This document shows positions 1 through 6,042 of a DNA stretch of 7,242 nt, one piece after another; positions within the stretch are counted from its first letter, which is position 1; each line of letters opens with the position of its first letter. Origin of the DNA: JBBKWH01 sp041165345. GTDB taxonomy: Bacteria; Pseudomonadota; Gammaproteobacteria; Pseudomonadales; Moraxellaceae. A model generated the notes under the pieces. It ran no database searches and was not told where the DNA came from. It worked only from the letters and a program-made list of their open reading frames with translations. The DNA is taken from positions 1 to 7,242 of the forward strand of contig JBEANQ010000126.1 in the NCBI GenBank assembly GCA_041165345.1. The letters run 5' to 3'. Position numbers and translations under genes: made by a program.

Positions 1-1
1 A

Positions 2-37
2 TACGGCGTGAGTCTGATGGATGGCGCTGAACGGTGA
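2..37 (+). CDS. Possible C-terminal tail of a gene cut by the left edge
   Basis: One plus-strand frame is open from the edge to a TGA at 35-37 and would give the tail YGVSLMDGAER. The two-way terminator at 114-143 lies downstream and could end such a gene convergently with tRNA-Glu. Eleven residues are too few to name a family. A minus-strand frame from a GTG at 104 is also open to the edge, but it has no visible Shine-Dalgarno sequence, so the direction of the missing gene is uncertain. Confidence 0.25.
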   Translation, partial: YGVSLMDGAER

Positions 38-113
38 TCCGTTTATCTGTTGAATATAGCAGGTCAGTTGCGGGTATTTTAGGCAAATCTGTGGGGTGCT
101 TCACAGAGATAAC

Positions 114-143
114 AAAAAGCCCGCTTCAGTGAGCGGGCTTTTT
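114..143. terminator. Two-way intrinsic terminator
   Basis: A 12-bp perfect stem pairs AAAAAGCCCGCT (114-125) with AGCGGGCTTTTT (132-143) around a six-base loop. The GC core is followed by T runs on both strands, so it can stop transcripts in either direction. On the minus strand it lies about 40 bases past the CCA end of tRNA-Glu and is the expected terminator of that gene. On the plus strand it could end a gene coming from the left. Confidence 0.85.
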
Positions 144-183
144 GGTGGTTCAGTCAACCATGATGATCGTACTGAACCTAATA

Positions 184-259
184 TGGTCTCCCCACGGGGA
201 TTCGAACCCCGGTTATCGCCGTGAAAGGGCGGTGTCCTAGGCCTCTAGACGATGGGGAG
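184..259 (-). tRNA. tRNA-Glu (anticodon UUC)
   Basis: The 76-nt minus-strand sequence folds as a cloverleaf. The acceptor stem pairs CTCCCCA with TGGGGAG, followed by discriminator A and an encoded CCA (184-186). The anticodon loop CTTTCAC carries TTC (225-223), and the T arm contains GGTTCGAATCC. It reads glutamate codons GAA and GAG. It has its own promoter just upstream and a hairpin terminator downstream, so it is likely a single-gene transcript, although the rnt gene lies upstream in the same direction. Confidence 0.97.
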
Positions 260-277
260 TACAAGAGGTGTGCGCGT

Positions 278-305
278 ATTCTAGTGAATTCTGCGGGGCT
301 GTCAA
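278..305 (-). promoter_or_regulatory. Sigma-70 promoter of tRNA-Glu
   Basis: On the minus strand a perfect -35 hexamer TTGACA (305-300) is followed after 16 bases by TAGAAT (283-278). Transcription would begin near 271, about a dozen bases before the mature tRNA. The bases between the -10 and the start are GC-rich, as is usual for stable-RNA promoters under stringent control. That regulatory point is inferred from general knowledge. Confidence 0.8.
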
Positions 306-373
306 CAGGGTATGGTGTTTTTTTATGATTTTGTCATTTGTTTGATTGTTTTTTATGCTATTGGAGCCAATCT

Positions 374-404
374 ACCGAACAGGGATGCGTTGATCCTGTT
401 CGGT
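374..404 (-). terminator. Stem-loop after rnt, non-canonical terminator
   Basis: A perfect 10-bp inverted repeat, ACCGAACAGG (374-383) with CCTGTTCGGT (395-404), encloses an 11-base loop 28 bases past the rnt stop codon. On the minus strand no T run follows the stem, so it is not a standard intrinsic terminator. It may instead protect the 3' end of the pyrC-rnt mRNA, and some read-through toward tRNA-Glu is possible. The rest of the 306-431 gap is AT-rich and shows no gene. Confidence 0.45.
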
Positions 405-431
405 GTGCCGGTGCGAGAGACAGGCGATGGC

Positions 432-1100
432 TTATTCGTCTTGGTCAGCAGGCTCAGAATCGCTGGTCACGGCCTGTGCCAACATGGGGTAGGCATTTAA
501 GATATGACAAAACAGCTCGGCGGTTTTTTGCGTGTCATACAGTGCGGAGTGGGCTTCTTTGCCCGAAAACGCAATACCTGCCGATTCACATGCCCGCGCC
601 AGCACCGTTTGACCATAGGCCATGGCAGAGAGGGTGACCGTGTCAAACACAGAGAAACTATGAAACGGGCTTTGGTTTTTGGTGTGGGTGCGGTCAATGG
701 CTGCACGTAGAAAACCTAGATCAAAATGGGCGTTATGCCCCACTAGCACACAATGCTTGCAGCCCTGATCGCGTCGCACATCGGTTAAGACTTTAAACAT
801 GCGCTTTAACGCGGTTTTTTCGTCTTCGGCAATCATCATCCGGAGCGGGTTAAACGGGTCAATACCCGTAAAGGTCAATGAGCGTTGATCTAGATGTGCG
901 CCTTCAAAGGGCTTAATGTGTGCGTGCATGGCCTCGCCCATGACAAAGCGGCCTGCGGCATCCACAATAATGGGAATGCAGGCAATTTCAAGCAGTGCAT
1001 CTGTACCTGCGTCAAACCCTGCGGTTTCGACATCGACGACGACTGGCAAAAACCCGCGAAATCGTTGACCTATTTTAGGTGTTGCCACCGTCTCGGTCAT
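432..1100 (-). CDS. rnt: Ribonuclease T (DEDDh 3'-5' exoribonuclease)
   Basis: RNase T removes 3'-terminal nucleotides from tRNAs (end turnover) and trims the 3' ends of 5S and 23S rRNA and other stable RNAs in the cytoplasm. The protein is 222 residues against about 215 in E. coli. The DEDDh catalytic set is complete: D23 and E25 in DVETAGF, D127 in HNAHFDLGF, and H184 and D189 in HSALYDT. The family signatures GIDPFNP and SPFHSFSVFDT are also present. I chose the ATG at 1100 because GGAG lies six bases upstream and because it overlaps the pyrC stop as ATGA, which suggests translational coupling. A TTG four codons upstream (1112) would also be in frame. The C-terminal tail after about residue 210 is acidic and poorly conserved. 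Confidence 0.96.
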   Translation of the reverse strand: MTETVATPKIGQRFRGFLPVVVDVETAGFDAGTDALLEIACIPIIVDAAGRFVMGEAMHAHIKPFEGAHLDQRSLTFTGIDPFNPLRMMIAEDEKTALKRMFKVLTDVRRDQGCKHCVLVGHNAHFDLGFLRAAIDRTHTKNQSPFHSFSVFDTVTLSAMAYGQTVLARACESAGIAFSGKEAHSALYDTQKTAELFCHILNAYPMLAQAVTSDSEPADQDE

Positions 1101-2131
1101 GCCAAACTCCAACGTAGTGATTCGCCCGCACGCAACGGAATCAGCCGTTGGCCGTCTAAATAGTCGTAGGCGGCAGGCACAGGTTCATCTTGCCGGATCA
1201 ATGTGACGGTGTCGGTGTTGCGTGCGAGGCCATAAAAATCTGCCCCAAAATGGCTGGCAAATCCTTCGAGCATGTCCAGCTTGCCTGCGTCGTCAAAGGC
1301 TTCTGCATACAGTTGCAACGCGATGGGTGCGCTGTAGCAACCGGCACAGCCACAGGCATTTTCTTTTTTATCTTGGGCGTGTGGGGCGCTGTCTGTGCCC
1401 AAAAAGAATTTGGCACTGCCACTGGTGGCGGCGTCAATTAGCACCGCTTGATGGCTTTGGCGCTTTAGAATTGGCAAGCAAAACAGGTGAGGTCGTACAC
1501 CGCCGACCAGCATATGGTTGCGGTTAAACAACAAGTGTTGTGGCGTAATGGTGGCGGCAATATTAGAGCCCTTGCTTTGTACAAACTGTGCGGCATCCCC
1601 TGTGGTGATGTGTTCTAAAACCACCTTCAGACGTGGAAAGCGGGTCAATAGTGGGTCTAGAACGTCGTCCAAAAATTGTTTTTCGCGGTCAAAAATGTCC
1701 ACGTGAGCATGGGTGACTTCGCCATGTAGCAAAAATGGCACGCCGTGTTCTTCCATTTGCTCAATCACGCCATACACATTGGCTAAGTCTGTGACGCCTG
1801 CGCTGGAGTTTGTGGTGGCACCAGCGGGGTACAGCTTGACCGCTTTGACGTGTTGAGAGGCTTTAATTTTGGCAATTTCCGCAGGGTCGGTTTGGTCTGT
1901 AAGATACAGCACCATCAACGGGTCAAAGGCCACACCCGCTGGCACATGCGCCATAATACGTTCGCGGTAGTCGAGAGTGTCTGCAACGGTCTTGACGGGA
2001 GGAACCAAGTTTGGCATACAAATGGTACGATGAAAGGTGCGCGCAATGTCGGGAACGGTACGAGCCAGCGCCGCGCCATCGCGCAGGTGGATGTGCCAGT
2101 CGTCTGGTCGCGTAATAGTCAGAGCGTTCAA
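1097..2131 (-). CDS. pyrC: Dihydroorotase (PyrC, class II)
   Basis: PyrC is a cytoplasmic zinc amidohydrolase that interconverts carbamoyl-aspartate and dihydroorotate, the third step of pyrimidine synthesis. From the TTG start the protein has 344 residues, close to the 348 of E. coli PyrC. Metal and active-site residues are all visible: H13 and H15 in DWHIHLRDG, the lysine to be carboxylated K99 in AVKLYPAGATTNSS, H136 in LLHGEVTH, H174 in VLEHITT, and D247 in FLGTDSAPHA. The cysteine-rich KENACGCAGC loop is typical of this class. The frame stays open upstream to an ATG at 2257, but those 42 residues do not resemble the family, and homologues begin just before the RPDDWH motif. The TTG at 2131, with a weak GGA upstream, is therefore the likely start. 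The gene overlaps rnt by an ATGA. Confidence 0.95.
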   Translation of the reverse strand: MNALTITRPDDWHIHLRDGAALARTVPDIARTFHRTICMPNLVPPVKTVADTLDYRERIMAHVPAGVAFDPLMVLYLTDQTDPAEIAKIKASQHVKAVKLYPAGATTNSSAGVTDLANVYGVIEQMEEHGVPFLLHGEVTHAHVDIFDREKQFLDDVLDPLLTRFPRLKVVLEHITTGDAAQFVQSKGSNIAATITPQHLLFNRNHMLVGGVRPHLFCLPILKRQSHQAVLIDAATSGSAKFFLGTDSAPHAQDKKENACGCAGCYSAPIALQLYAEAFDDAGKLDMLEGFASHFGADFYGLARNTDTVTLIRQDEPVPAAYDYLDGQRLIPLRAGESLRWSLA

Positions 2132-2165
2132 AGGGCATCCAGCAAGGTAATGATCGATAAAAAAG

Positions 2166-2171
2166 ATGATA
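2166..2171 (-). promoter_or_regulatory. Possible -10 element for pyrC
   Basis: TATCAT on the minus strand (2171-2166) matches five of six consensus bases. A start about seven bases further on (near 2159) would give a leader of under 30 bases before the TTG. No convincing -35 hexamer lies 16-18 bases upstream, where the sequence is a short run of CGAC units. This is a tentative assignment. Confidence 0.25.
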
Positions 2172-2328
2172 ATCCAATCGACCGACCGACGGAATGCCTT
2201 GCAGGTCGATAGATTCAGTTGGTAGTGTGCGGCCATGAAAAACAGGAAAATGACCATTCAGGTCTATTGTCGCTGGTATGCGCACCACACAGATTGTTGG
2301 AAGATCTGAAAAAATGCATGGATTCTGA

Positions 2329-3582
2329 GTGAAGACACCACGCCCCATTCCTAATGAGTTAGAGCAAGAAGCCACTCTGATTCGTCACTTGTTGGCGGAT
2401 GAGCGTAGTGTCATGCGCGCTTTTCCAATCGCAATGGAGAAATCTTTTTGGCGCTCATTGGCAGATCGTGCCTTGGGCATGATTCGCCATCAATATTTAA
2501 ATTTTATGTTGGGTTATATCGGTTTTGGCTTACTGACGTTTCCAACGGTTTTTTTTGTATCTGCGCCCATTCACCGTGAACATGATCTGATCATTTGGTT
2601 GTTGGCCTATGGTAATGGCATGTTGTGTTTAGGATCTCTGATTTTTTTCAAAAAATTTCCAAATCTTACCCATTACTATCAAAATCTAATTGCCATGCTG
2701 ACGTTTTTTGGCGTCCTCAATACCTGTGTGCTGACGTTATCGTTTGCTGAGCAGCGCTTGTCACAGCAGGGCAGTTACATCATTATTTTTGTCTATATGC
2801 TGGTGTATTTTTTAAGTGGTGTTCGGCCTCGTTTACTGTTGTTGGTGTGTACTTTGGCAGGCGTATTTCCGTTATTTGTGATGACCTTACTGGGTCGTCC
2901 ATATGATCAATTGATGTATTTTTATGCAGTGATTGTGAGTAACTGTGTCGGATTTATGCTGTCTTATTTAATGTTGGGTAAAGATAGGGTCAGTTTTTTA
3001 CAGGCGCGTCTGCTGGAAATTGACAAAATTCGTTCATCTGCCATGCGAGACGAGCTGACCCGTCTATCACAAGAAGATGCCGTCACGGGCTTGTCTAATC
3101 GTCGCTATTTTAATGAAACCATTGCGGCCGAATGGGATCGTGCTGAACGCTCCTCCGAGCCATTGTCTTTGCTGTTTATTGATGTGGATCATTTTAAAGC
3201 CTACAACGACACCTATGGTCATTTGCAAGGCGATGACGCGCTGATTCAAGTGGCCAATATTTTAAAATCGCATTTGCGTCGTAGTGCCGATATGGCCGCT
3301 CGCTATGGGGGCGAGGAGTTTGTGCTGCTGCTGCCCAATACGCCGCTTGAAGGGGCGCGCGTCGTGGCCGAAAAACTCATTGCAGCCGTGGATCGGTTGC
3401 GTATTGAGCATTTAGGCTCTCACACTGCACCCCATGTGACCATCAGCATTGGCGTCACCACATGGCAGCCCGACAAAACCCGTAGCATGTCGCCCAATCG
3501 TTTGATTGACCAAGCCGACTCAGCGGTTTATCAAGCCAAGGCGGCGGGGCGTCACTGCGTTCGCGTGTTTGGTGTAGAATAA
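2329..3582 (+). CDS. Membrane-bound GGDEF diguanylate cyclase
   Basis: The C-terminal half is a GGDEF domain that makes cyclic di-GMP from two GTP. Its hallmarks are DAVTGLSNRR (250-259), metal ligands around D285 in FIDVDHFK, NDTYGH at 293-298, and an intact GGEEF at 327-331. An RxxD product-inhibition site (R318-D321) sits five residues before GGEEF. The active motif predicts a working, feedback-inhibited cyclase. The N-terminal half has a soluble segment of about 55 residues, then about six hydrophobic helices (roughly 58-78, 87-107, 118-138, 149-164, 167-187, 194-216). A short, probably coiled-coil linker (217-248) follows. I do not recognise the membrane region as a named sensor domain, and its ligand is unknown. 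The start is GTG, directly preceded by an in-frame TGA, with a weak GGA six bases upstream. Confidence 0.93.
   Translation: MKTPRPIPNELEQEATLIRHLLADERSVMRAFPIAMEKSFWRSLADRALGMIRHQYLNFMLGYIGFGLLTFPTVFFVSAPIHREHDLIIWLLAYGNGMLCLGSLIFFKKFPNLTHYYQNLIAMLTFFGVLNTCVLTLSFAEQRLSQQGSYIIIFVYMLVYFLSGVRPRLLLLVCTLAGVFPLFVMTLLGRPYDQLMYFYAVIVSNCVGFMLSYLMLGKDRVSFLQARLLEIDKIRSSAMRDELTRLSQEDAVTGLSNRRYFNETIAAEWDRAERSSEPLSLLFIDVDHFKAYNDTYGHLQGDDALIQVANILKSHLRRSADMAARYGGEEFVLLLPNTPLEGARVVAEKLIAAVDRLRIEHLGSHTAPHVTISIGVTTWQPDKTRSMSPNRLIDQADSAVYQAKAAGRHCVRVFGVE
3575..3580 (+). promoter_or_regulatory. Possible -10 element for argG
   Basis: TAGAAT at the very end of the diguanylate cyclase gene is a good -10 match and would start transcription near 3587, in the 35-base gap before argG. 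No clear -35 hexamer is present at the right distance. The alternative is that argG is transcribed by read-through from the cyclase gene, since there is no terminator between them. Confidence 0.35.
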
Positions 3583-3617
3583 GCGCCGTTTTAACTTTTT
3601 TTCAGCGGAACATCGAT

Positions 3618-4838
3618 ATGGCGGACATTCGCAAGATCGTGCTGGCCTACTCAGGCGGGCTTGATACCTCGGTTATTCTGAAGTGGCTGCAAGAGCAGTA
3701 CGACGCAGAAATTATTACCTTCACGGCTGACTTAGGTCAGGGCGAAGAAGTAGAGCCTGCCCGCGCCAAAGCAGAAGCGATGGGCGTAAAGTCGATTCAC
3801 ATTGAAGACCTGCGTGAAGAGTTTGCGCGTGACTTCGTGTTTCCGATGTTTCGTGCCAATGCGGTTTATGAAGGCGAATACCTGCTCGGCACCTCCATTG
3901 CCCGTCCGTTGATTGCCAAGCGTTTGGTTGAAATTGCCCAAGCCGAAGGCGCAGAAGCCATTAGTCATGGCGCAACAGGCAAAGGCAACGACCAAGTTCG
4001 TTTTGAGTTGGGCATGTATGGCCTCGCTCCAGAATTGCAATGCATTGCACCGTGGCGTGAATGGGATCTCACCTCGCGTGAAACCCTGATGGAATATGCC
4101 CGTATTCGTGACATTCCCATCGACTACGCCAAAGCTGGCAAAAAATCACCATATTCTATGGATGCCAACCTGCTGCATATCTCGTATGAGGGCGGCGGTT
4201 TAGAAGACCCCTTCTGGGAACCCGAAGAAGACATGTGGCGCTGGTCGGTCAGCCCCGAAAAAGCCCCTGACGCGCCGCAATATCTCGAGCTGACCTATCA
4301 GGCAGGCGACATTGTAGCGATTGATGGCGTGCCCATGAAGGCTCACGAAGTCATGATGATGCTCAATGAATTGGGCGGCAAGCATGGCATCGGTCGTCTA
4401 GACTTGGTCGAAAACCGCTATGTCGGCATGAAATCACGCGGCTGCTACGAAACGCCAGCCGGTACGATCATGCTTAAGGCTCACCGTGCCATTGAGTCGA
4501 TTACCTTGGATCGCGAAGTGGCTCATCTTAAAGATGAGCTGATGCCACGTTATGCCAAGATCATTTACAACGGCTACTGGTGGTCGCCAGAACGCCACAT
4601 GTTGCAAGCGATGATTGATCAATCACAATTGCCTGTGAATGGTGTGGTACGGGTCAAACTATACAAAGGCAACGTCATGATTGCAGGCCGCAAGTCTGAT
4701 CACTCATTGTTTGATGCCAACATCGCCACCTTTGAAGACGACCGTGGGGCATACAACCAAAAAGACGCCGAAGGGTTTATTCGTCTGAATGGTTTGCGTT
4801 TACGGATTGCCGCCAGCAAAGGCCGTAGCATGAAGTAA
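3618..4838 (+). CDS. argG: Argininosuccinate synthase
   Basis: ArgG is a cytoplasmic enzyme that joins citrulline and aspartate using ATP (to AMP and pyrophosphate) to give argininosuccinate, the penultimate step of arginine synthesis. At 406 residues it is the common short type, unlike the longer E. coli form of about 447. The N-terminal PP-loop AYSGGLDTS (10-18) binds ATP. GTSIARP (91-97), the SHGATGKGNDQVRFE signature (116-130) and SMDANLLHIS (180-189) form the citrulline and aspartate sites known in the family. The ATG at 3618 has GGAA seven bases upstream (3607-3610). The reading frame is intact, with no sign of transfer. It follows the diguanylate cyclase by 35 bases and is closed by a strong terminator. 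The two genes have no obvious functional link. Confidence 0.98.
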   Translation: MADIRKIVLAYSGGLDTSVILKWLQEQYDAEIITFTADLGQGEEVEPARAKAEAMGVKSIHIEDLREEFARDFVFPMFRANAVYEGEYLLGTSIARPLIAKRLVEIAQAEGAEAISHGATGKGNDQVRFELGMYGLAPELQCIAPWREWDLTSRETLMEYARIRDIPIDYAKAGKKSPYSMDANLLHISYEGGGLEDPFWEPEEDMWRWSVSPEKAPDAPQYLELTYQAGDIVAIDGVPMKAHEVMMMLNELGGKHGIGRLDLVENRYVGMKSRGCYETPAGTIMLKAHRAIESITLDREVAHLKDELMPRYAKIIYNGYWWSPERHMLQAMIDQSQLPVNGVVRVKLYKGNVMIAGRKSDHSLFDANIATFEDDRGAYNQKDAEGFIRLNGLRLRIAASKGRSMK

Positions 4839-4857
4839 AACGCACTCAACGTGCGTT
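4839..4857. other. Small hairpin directly after the argG stop
   Basis: AACGCAC (4839-4845) pairs perfectly with GTGCGTT (4851-4857) around TCAAC, beginning at the base after the argG stop codon and ending at the base before the next stem. On the plus strand it is followed by A, not T, so it is not itself a terminator for argG. It may form a tandem structure with the terminator that follows. Confidence 0.5.
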
Positions 4858-4897
4858 AAAAAAGCCACATCAATCCCTGATTCATGTGGCTTTTTTT
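4858..4897 (+). terminator. Intrinsic terminator of argG
   Basis: A 13-bp stem pairs AAAAAAGCCACAT (4858-4870) with ATGTGGCTTTTTT (4884-4896), ending in a run of seven T. Inside, AATC and GATT (4872-4875, 4879-4882) can extend the stem past one C-C mismatch, leaving a three-base loop. It also has a T run on the minus strand. Its T run lies where the -35 region of the next gene should be. Confidence 0.88.
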
Positions 4898-4918
4898 ATG
4901 GTTTCTATTGTATATAAT
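4890..4918 (+). promoter_or_regulatory. Promoter of the outer-membrane protein gene
   Basis: A perfect -10 hexamer TATAAT lies at 4913-4918. The -35 position, 16-17 bases upstream, falls in the argG terminator T run (CTTTTT, 4890-4895) and matches the consensus poorly. A start near 4925 would give a leader of about 90 bases before the ATG at 5016. The assignment rests mainly on the -10 and on the gene needing a start after a strong terminator. Confidence 0.55.
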
Positions 4919-4923
4919 TGCCC

Positions 4924-4958
4924 AGCACAGGAAGGAGATGGGTATCACCCTCTGTGCT
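4924..4958 (+). promoter_or_regulatory. Stem-loop at the 5' end of the outer-membrane protein mRNA
   Basis: AGCACAG (4924-4930) pairs perfectly with CTGTGCT (4952-4958), and a nested GGGT/ACCC pair (4940-4943, 4947-4950) encloses ATC. The structure begins at the predicted transcription start. Such 5'-terminal hairpins are known to protect mRNAs, as in E. coli ompA. That role here is inferred. Confidence 0.5.
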
Positions 4959-5015
4959 ACTAAATCGAGCCAATTCGTACCCATGCTCAATCATGCTCAA
5001 ACAAGGATGAACCTA

Positions 5016-5966
5016 ATGAAACACATCACTACGCTTGGATTTACAGCATTGTTGTTGTCCACGAGCTTGAGCGCTTTTGCTGATGCGCCAGCCACCACTG
5101 AATCTGAAATGAGCGACAAAACCATTGCGGCTATCGGTCTGGCAGTGGGTAGCAATGGTTTGACCGCCCAAGCTATTTTTTCAGCATCACCCAGTGTGAA
5201 TGTCCGTTTTGGTGCGAATGGCTTTACCCTTAAACATGACTTTACCCAAAGTGGTGTCGATTACACCGCCGATGCAGATTTCAAAAACTACAGCAGCATT
5301 GTGGACTGGATGCCTGGCGAGTCACACAGCTTCCGCCTATCTTTGGGTGCTGTAGACCATCGCAATCATGTTGATGTGATGGGGCAATCATCGTTGGCGG
5401 GTCAAAAAACAACCACAACCACCGTTAATACCACAACCACAGTCTCCGATGGTTCAACGAGCATTTCTGTTACAGCCAACGCCAACGGTAGTACCACCCT
5501 CAAGTATGCGGGCGAAACCTACAAAATTGACCCAAACAAAGACTATGTCTATAACGGCGTCACCTATCGCATTAAAGTTGACCCTGTCAGCAAGCAAAGT
5601 GTGGTCGTTAACCAAGCAACGAATGTACAAACCTCATTGGTCACTGAACTGACGAATGTTGTTGCTCAAAGTCGTCTTGATGCAAGTGTTCAATGGGACG
5701 GTTTTGCACCGTATGTTGGAATGGGTTTTGGCCAACCGTTTAATCATAATCGTGCATTCTCGTGGTCCATTGATGTGGGTACCTACTACATGGGCAAGCC
5801 AACCGTTGAAGGCCAAGCAACCTGCTTAGGCGGCAGTGAGGCTTGCGCAGCGTTAGCGGGTGCGATCAACGATGACATGGACAAACAATTAAAAGAGCTG
5901 CGTAGTAAATTGGATAAAGTGACTTTTATGCCTGTTGCGACCATTGGCTTAAGCTATCGCTTTTAA
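5016..5966 (+). CDS. Outer-membrane beta-barrel protein of unknown function
   Basis: The 316-residue protein starts with a signal peptide, basic MKH, a hydrophobic stretch (about 6-20) and a likely cut after the AFA or ADA at 21-24. It ends in YRF, the C-terminal aromatic that guides barrel assembly. Short alternating segments such as SFRLSLGAV (105-113) and SIDVGTYYMG (251-260) suit beta strands. The pattern of DWMPGESHSFRLS, FAPYVGMGFG, a Cys pair (C270, C277) and a final GLSYRF matches a widespread uncharacterised proteobacterial outer-membrane family as I remember it. A central insert (about 131-215) is threonine-rich and then holds a duplicated Y-G-TY-I-DP motif, probably a surface loop. 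A charged helical stretch (286-302) precedes the last strand. The ATG at 5016 has AAGGA eight bases upstream. The frame is open back to 4884, across part of the terminator, and I reject that longer start. No porin or adhesin role can be assigned. Confidence 0.85.
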   Translation: MKHITTLGFTALLLSTSLSAFADAPATTESEMSDKTIAAIGLAVGSNGLTAQAIFSASPSVNVRFGANGFTLKHDFTQSGVDYTADADFKNYSSIVDWMPGESHSFRLSLGAVDHRNHVDVMGQSSLAGQKTTTTTVNTTTTVSDGSTSISVTANANGSTTLKYAGETYKIDPNKDYVYNGVTYRIKVDPVSKQSVVVNQATNVQTSLVTELTNVVAQSRLDASVQWDGFAPYVGMGFGQPFNHNRAFSWSIDVGTYYMGKPTVEGQATCLGGSEACAALAGAINDDMDKQLKELRSKLDKVTFMPVATIGLSYRF

Positions 5967-5985
5967 GTGACCAGTCAGCGTGTCT

Positions 5986-6017
5986 AAAAACCGCATTGAC
6001 TCACAATGCGGTTTTTT
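5986..6017 (+). terminator. Intrinsic terminator after the outer-membrane protein gene
   Basis: CCGCATTG (5991-5998) pairs perfectly with CAATGCGG (6004-6011) around ACTCA, flanked by five A and followed by six T, starting 20 bases past the stop codon. The A and T flanks extend the stem and make it usable in both directions. Confidence 0.88.
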
Positions 6018-6042
6018 CATTTGGGGGATCGGAGCAATCAAG

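Noticed and set aside
432..1163. Plus-strand reading frames across rnt and pyrC
   Set aside because: They overlap well-supported minus-strand enzymes with complete catalytic motifs, and they resemble no protein family I know.
2178..2191. Three CGAC units as a phase-variation repeat
   Set aside because: Three copies of a four-base unit are too few for slippage and probably arise by chance.
4884..5015. N-terminal 44-residue extension of the outer-membrane protein
   Set aside because: It begins inside the argG terminator, before the promoter, and would bury the signal peptide. The ATG at 5016 has a proper ribosome site.
5980..6042. Longer start of the YkuD protein at a GTG
   Set aside because: The added codons are the stem and T run of an intrinsic terminator, and the ATG at 6043 has GGAG eight bases upstream.
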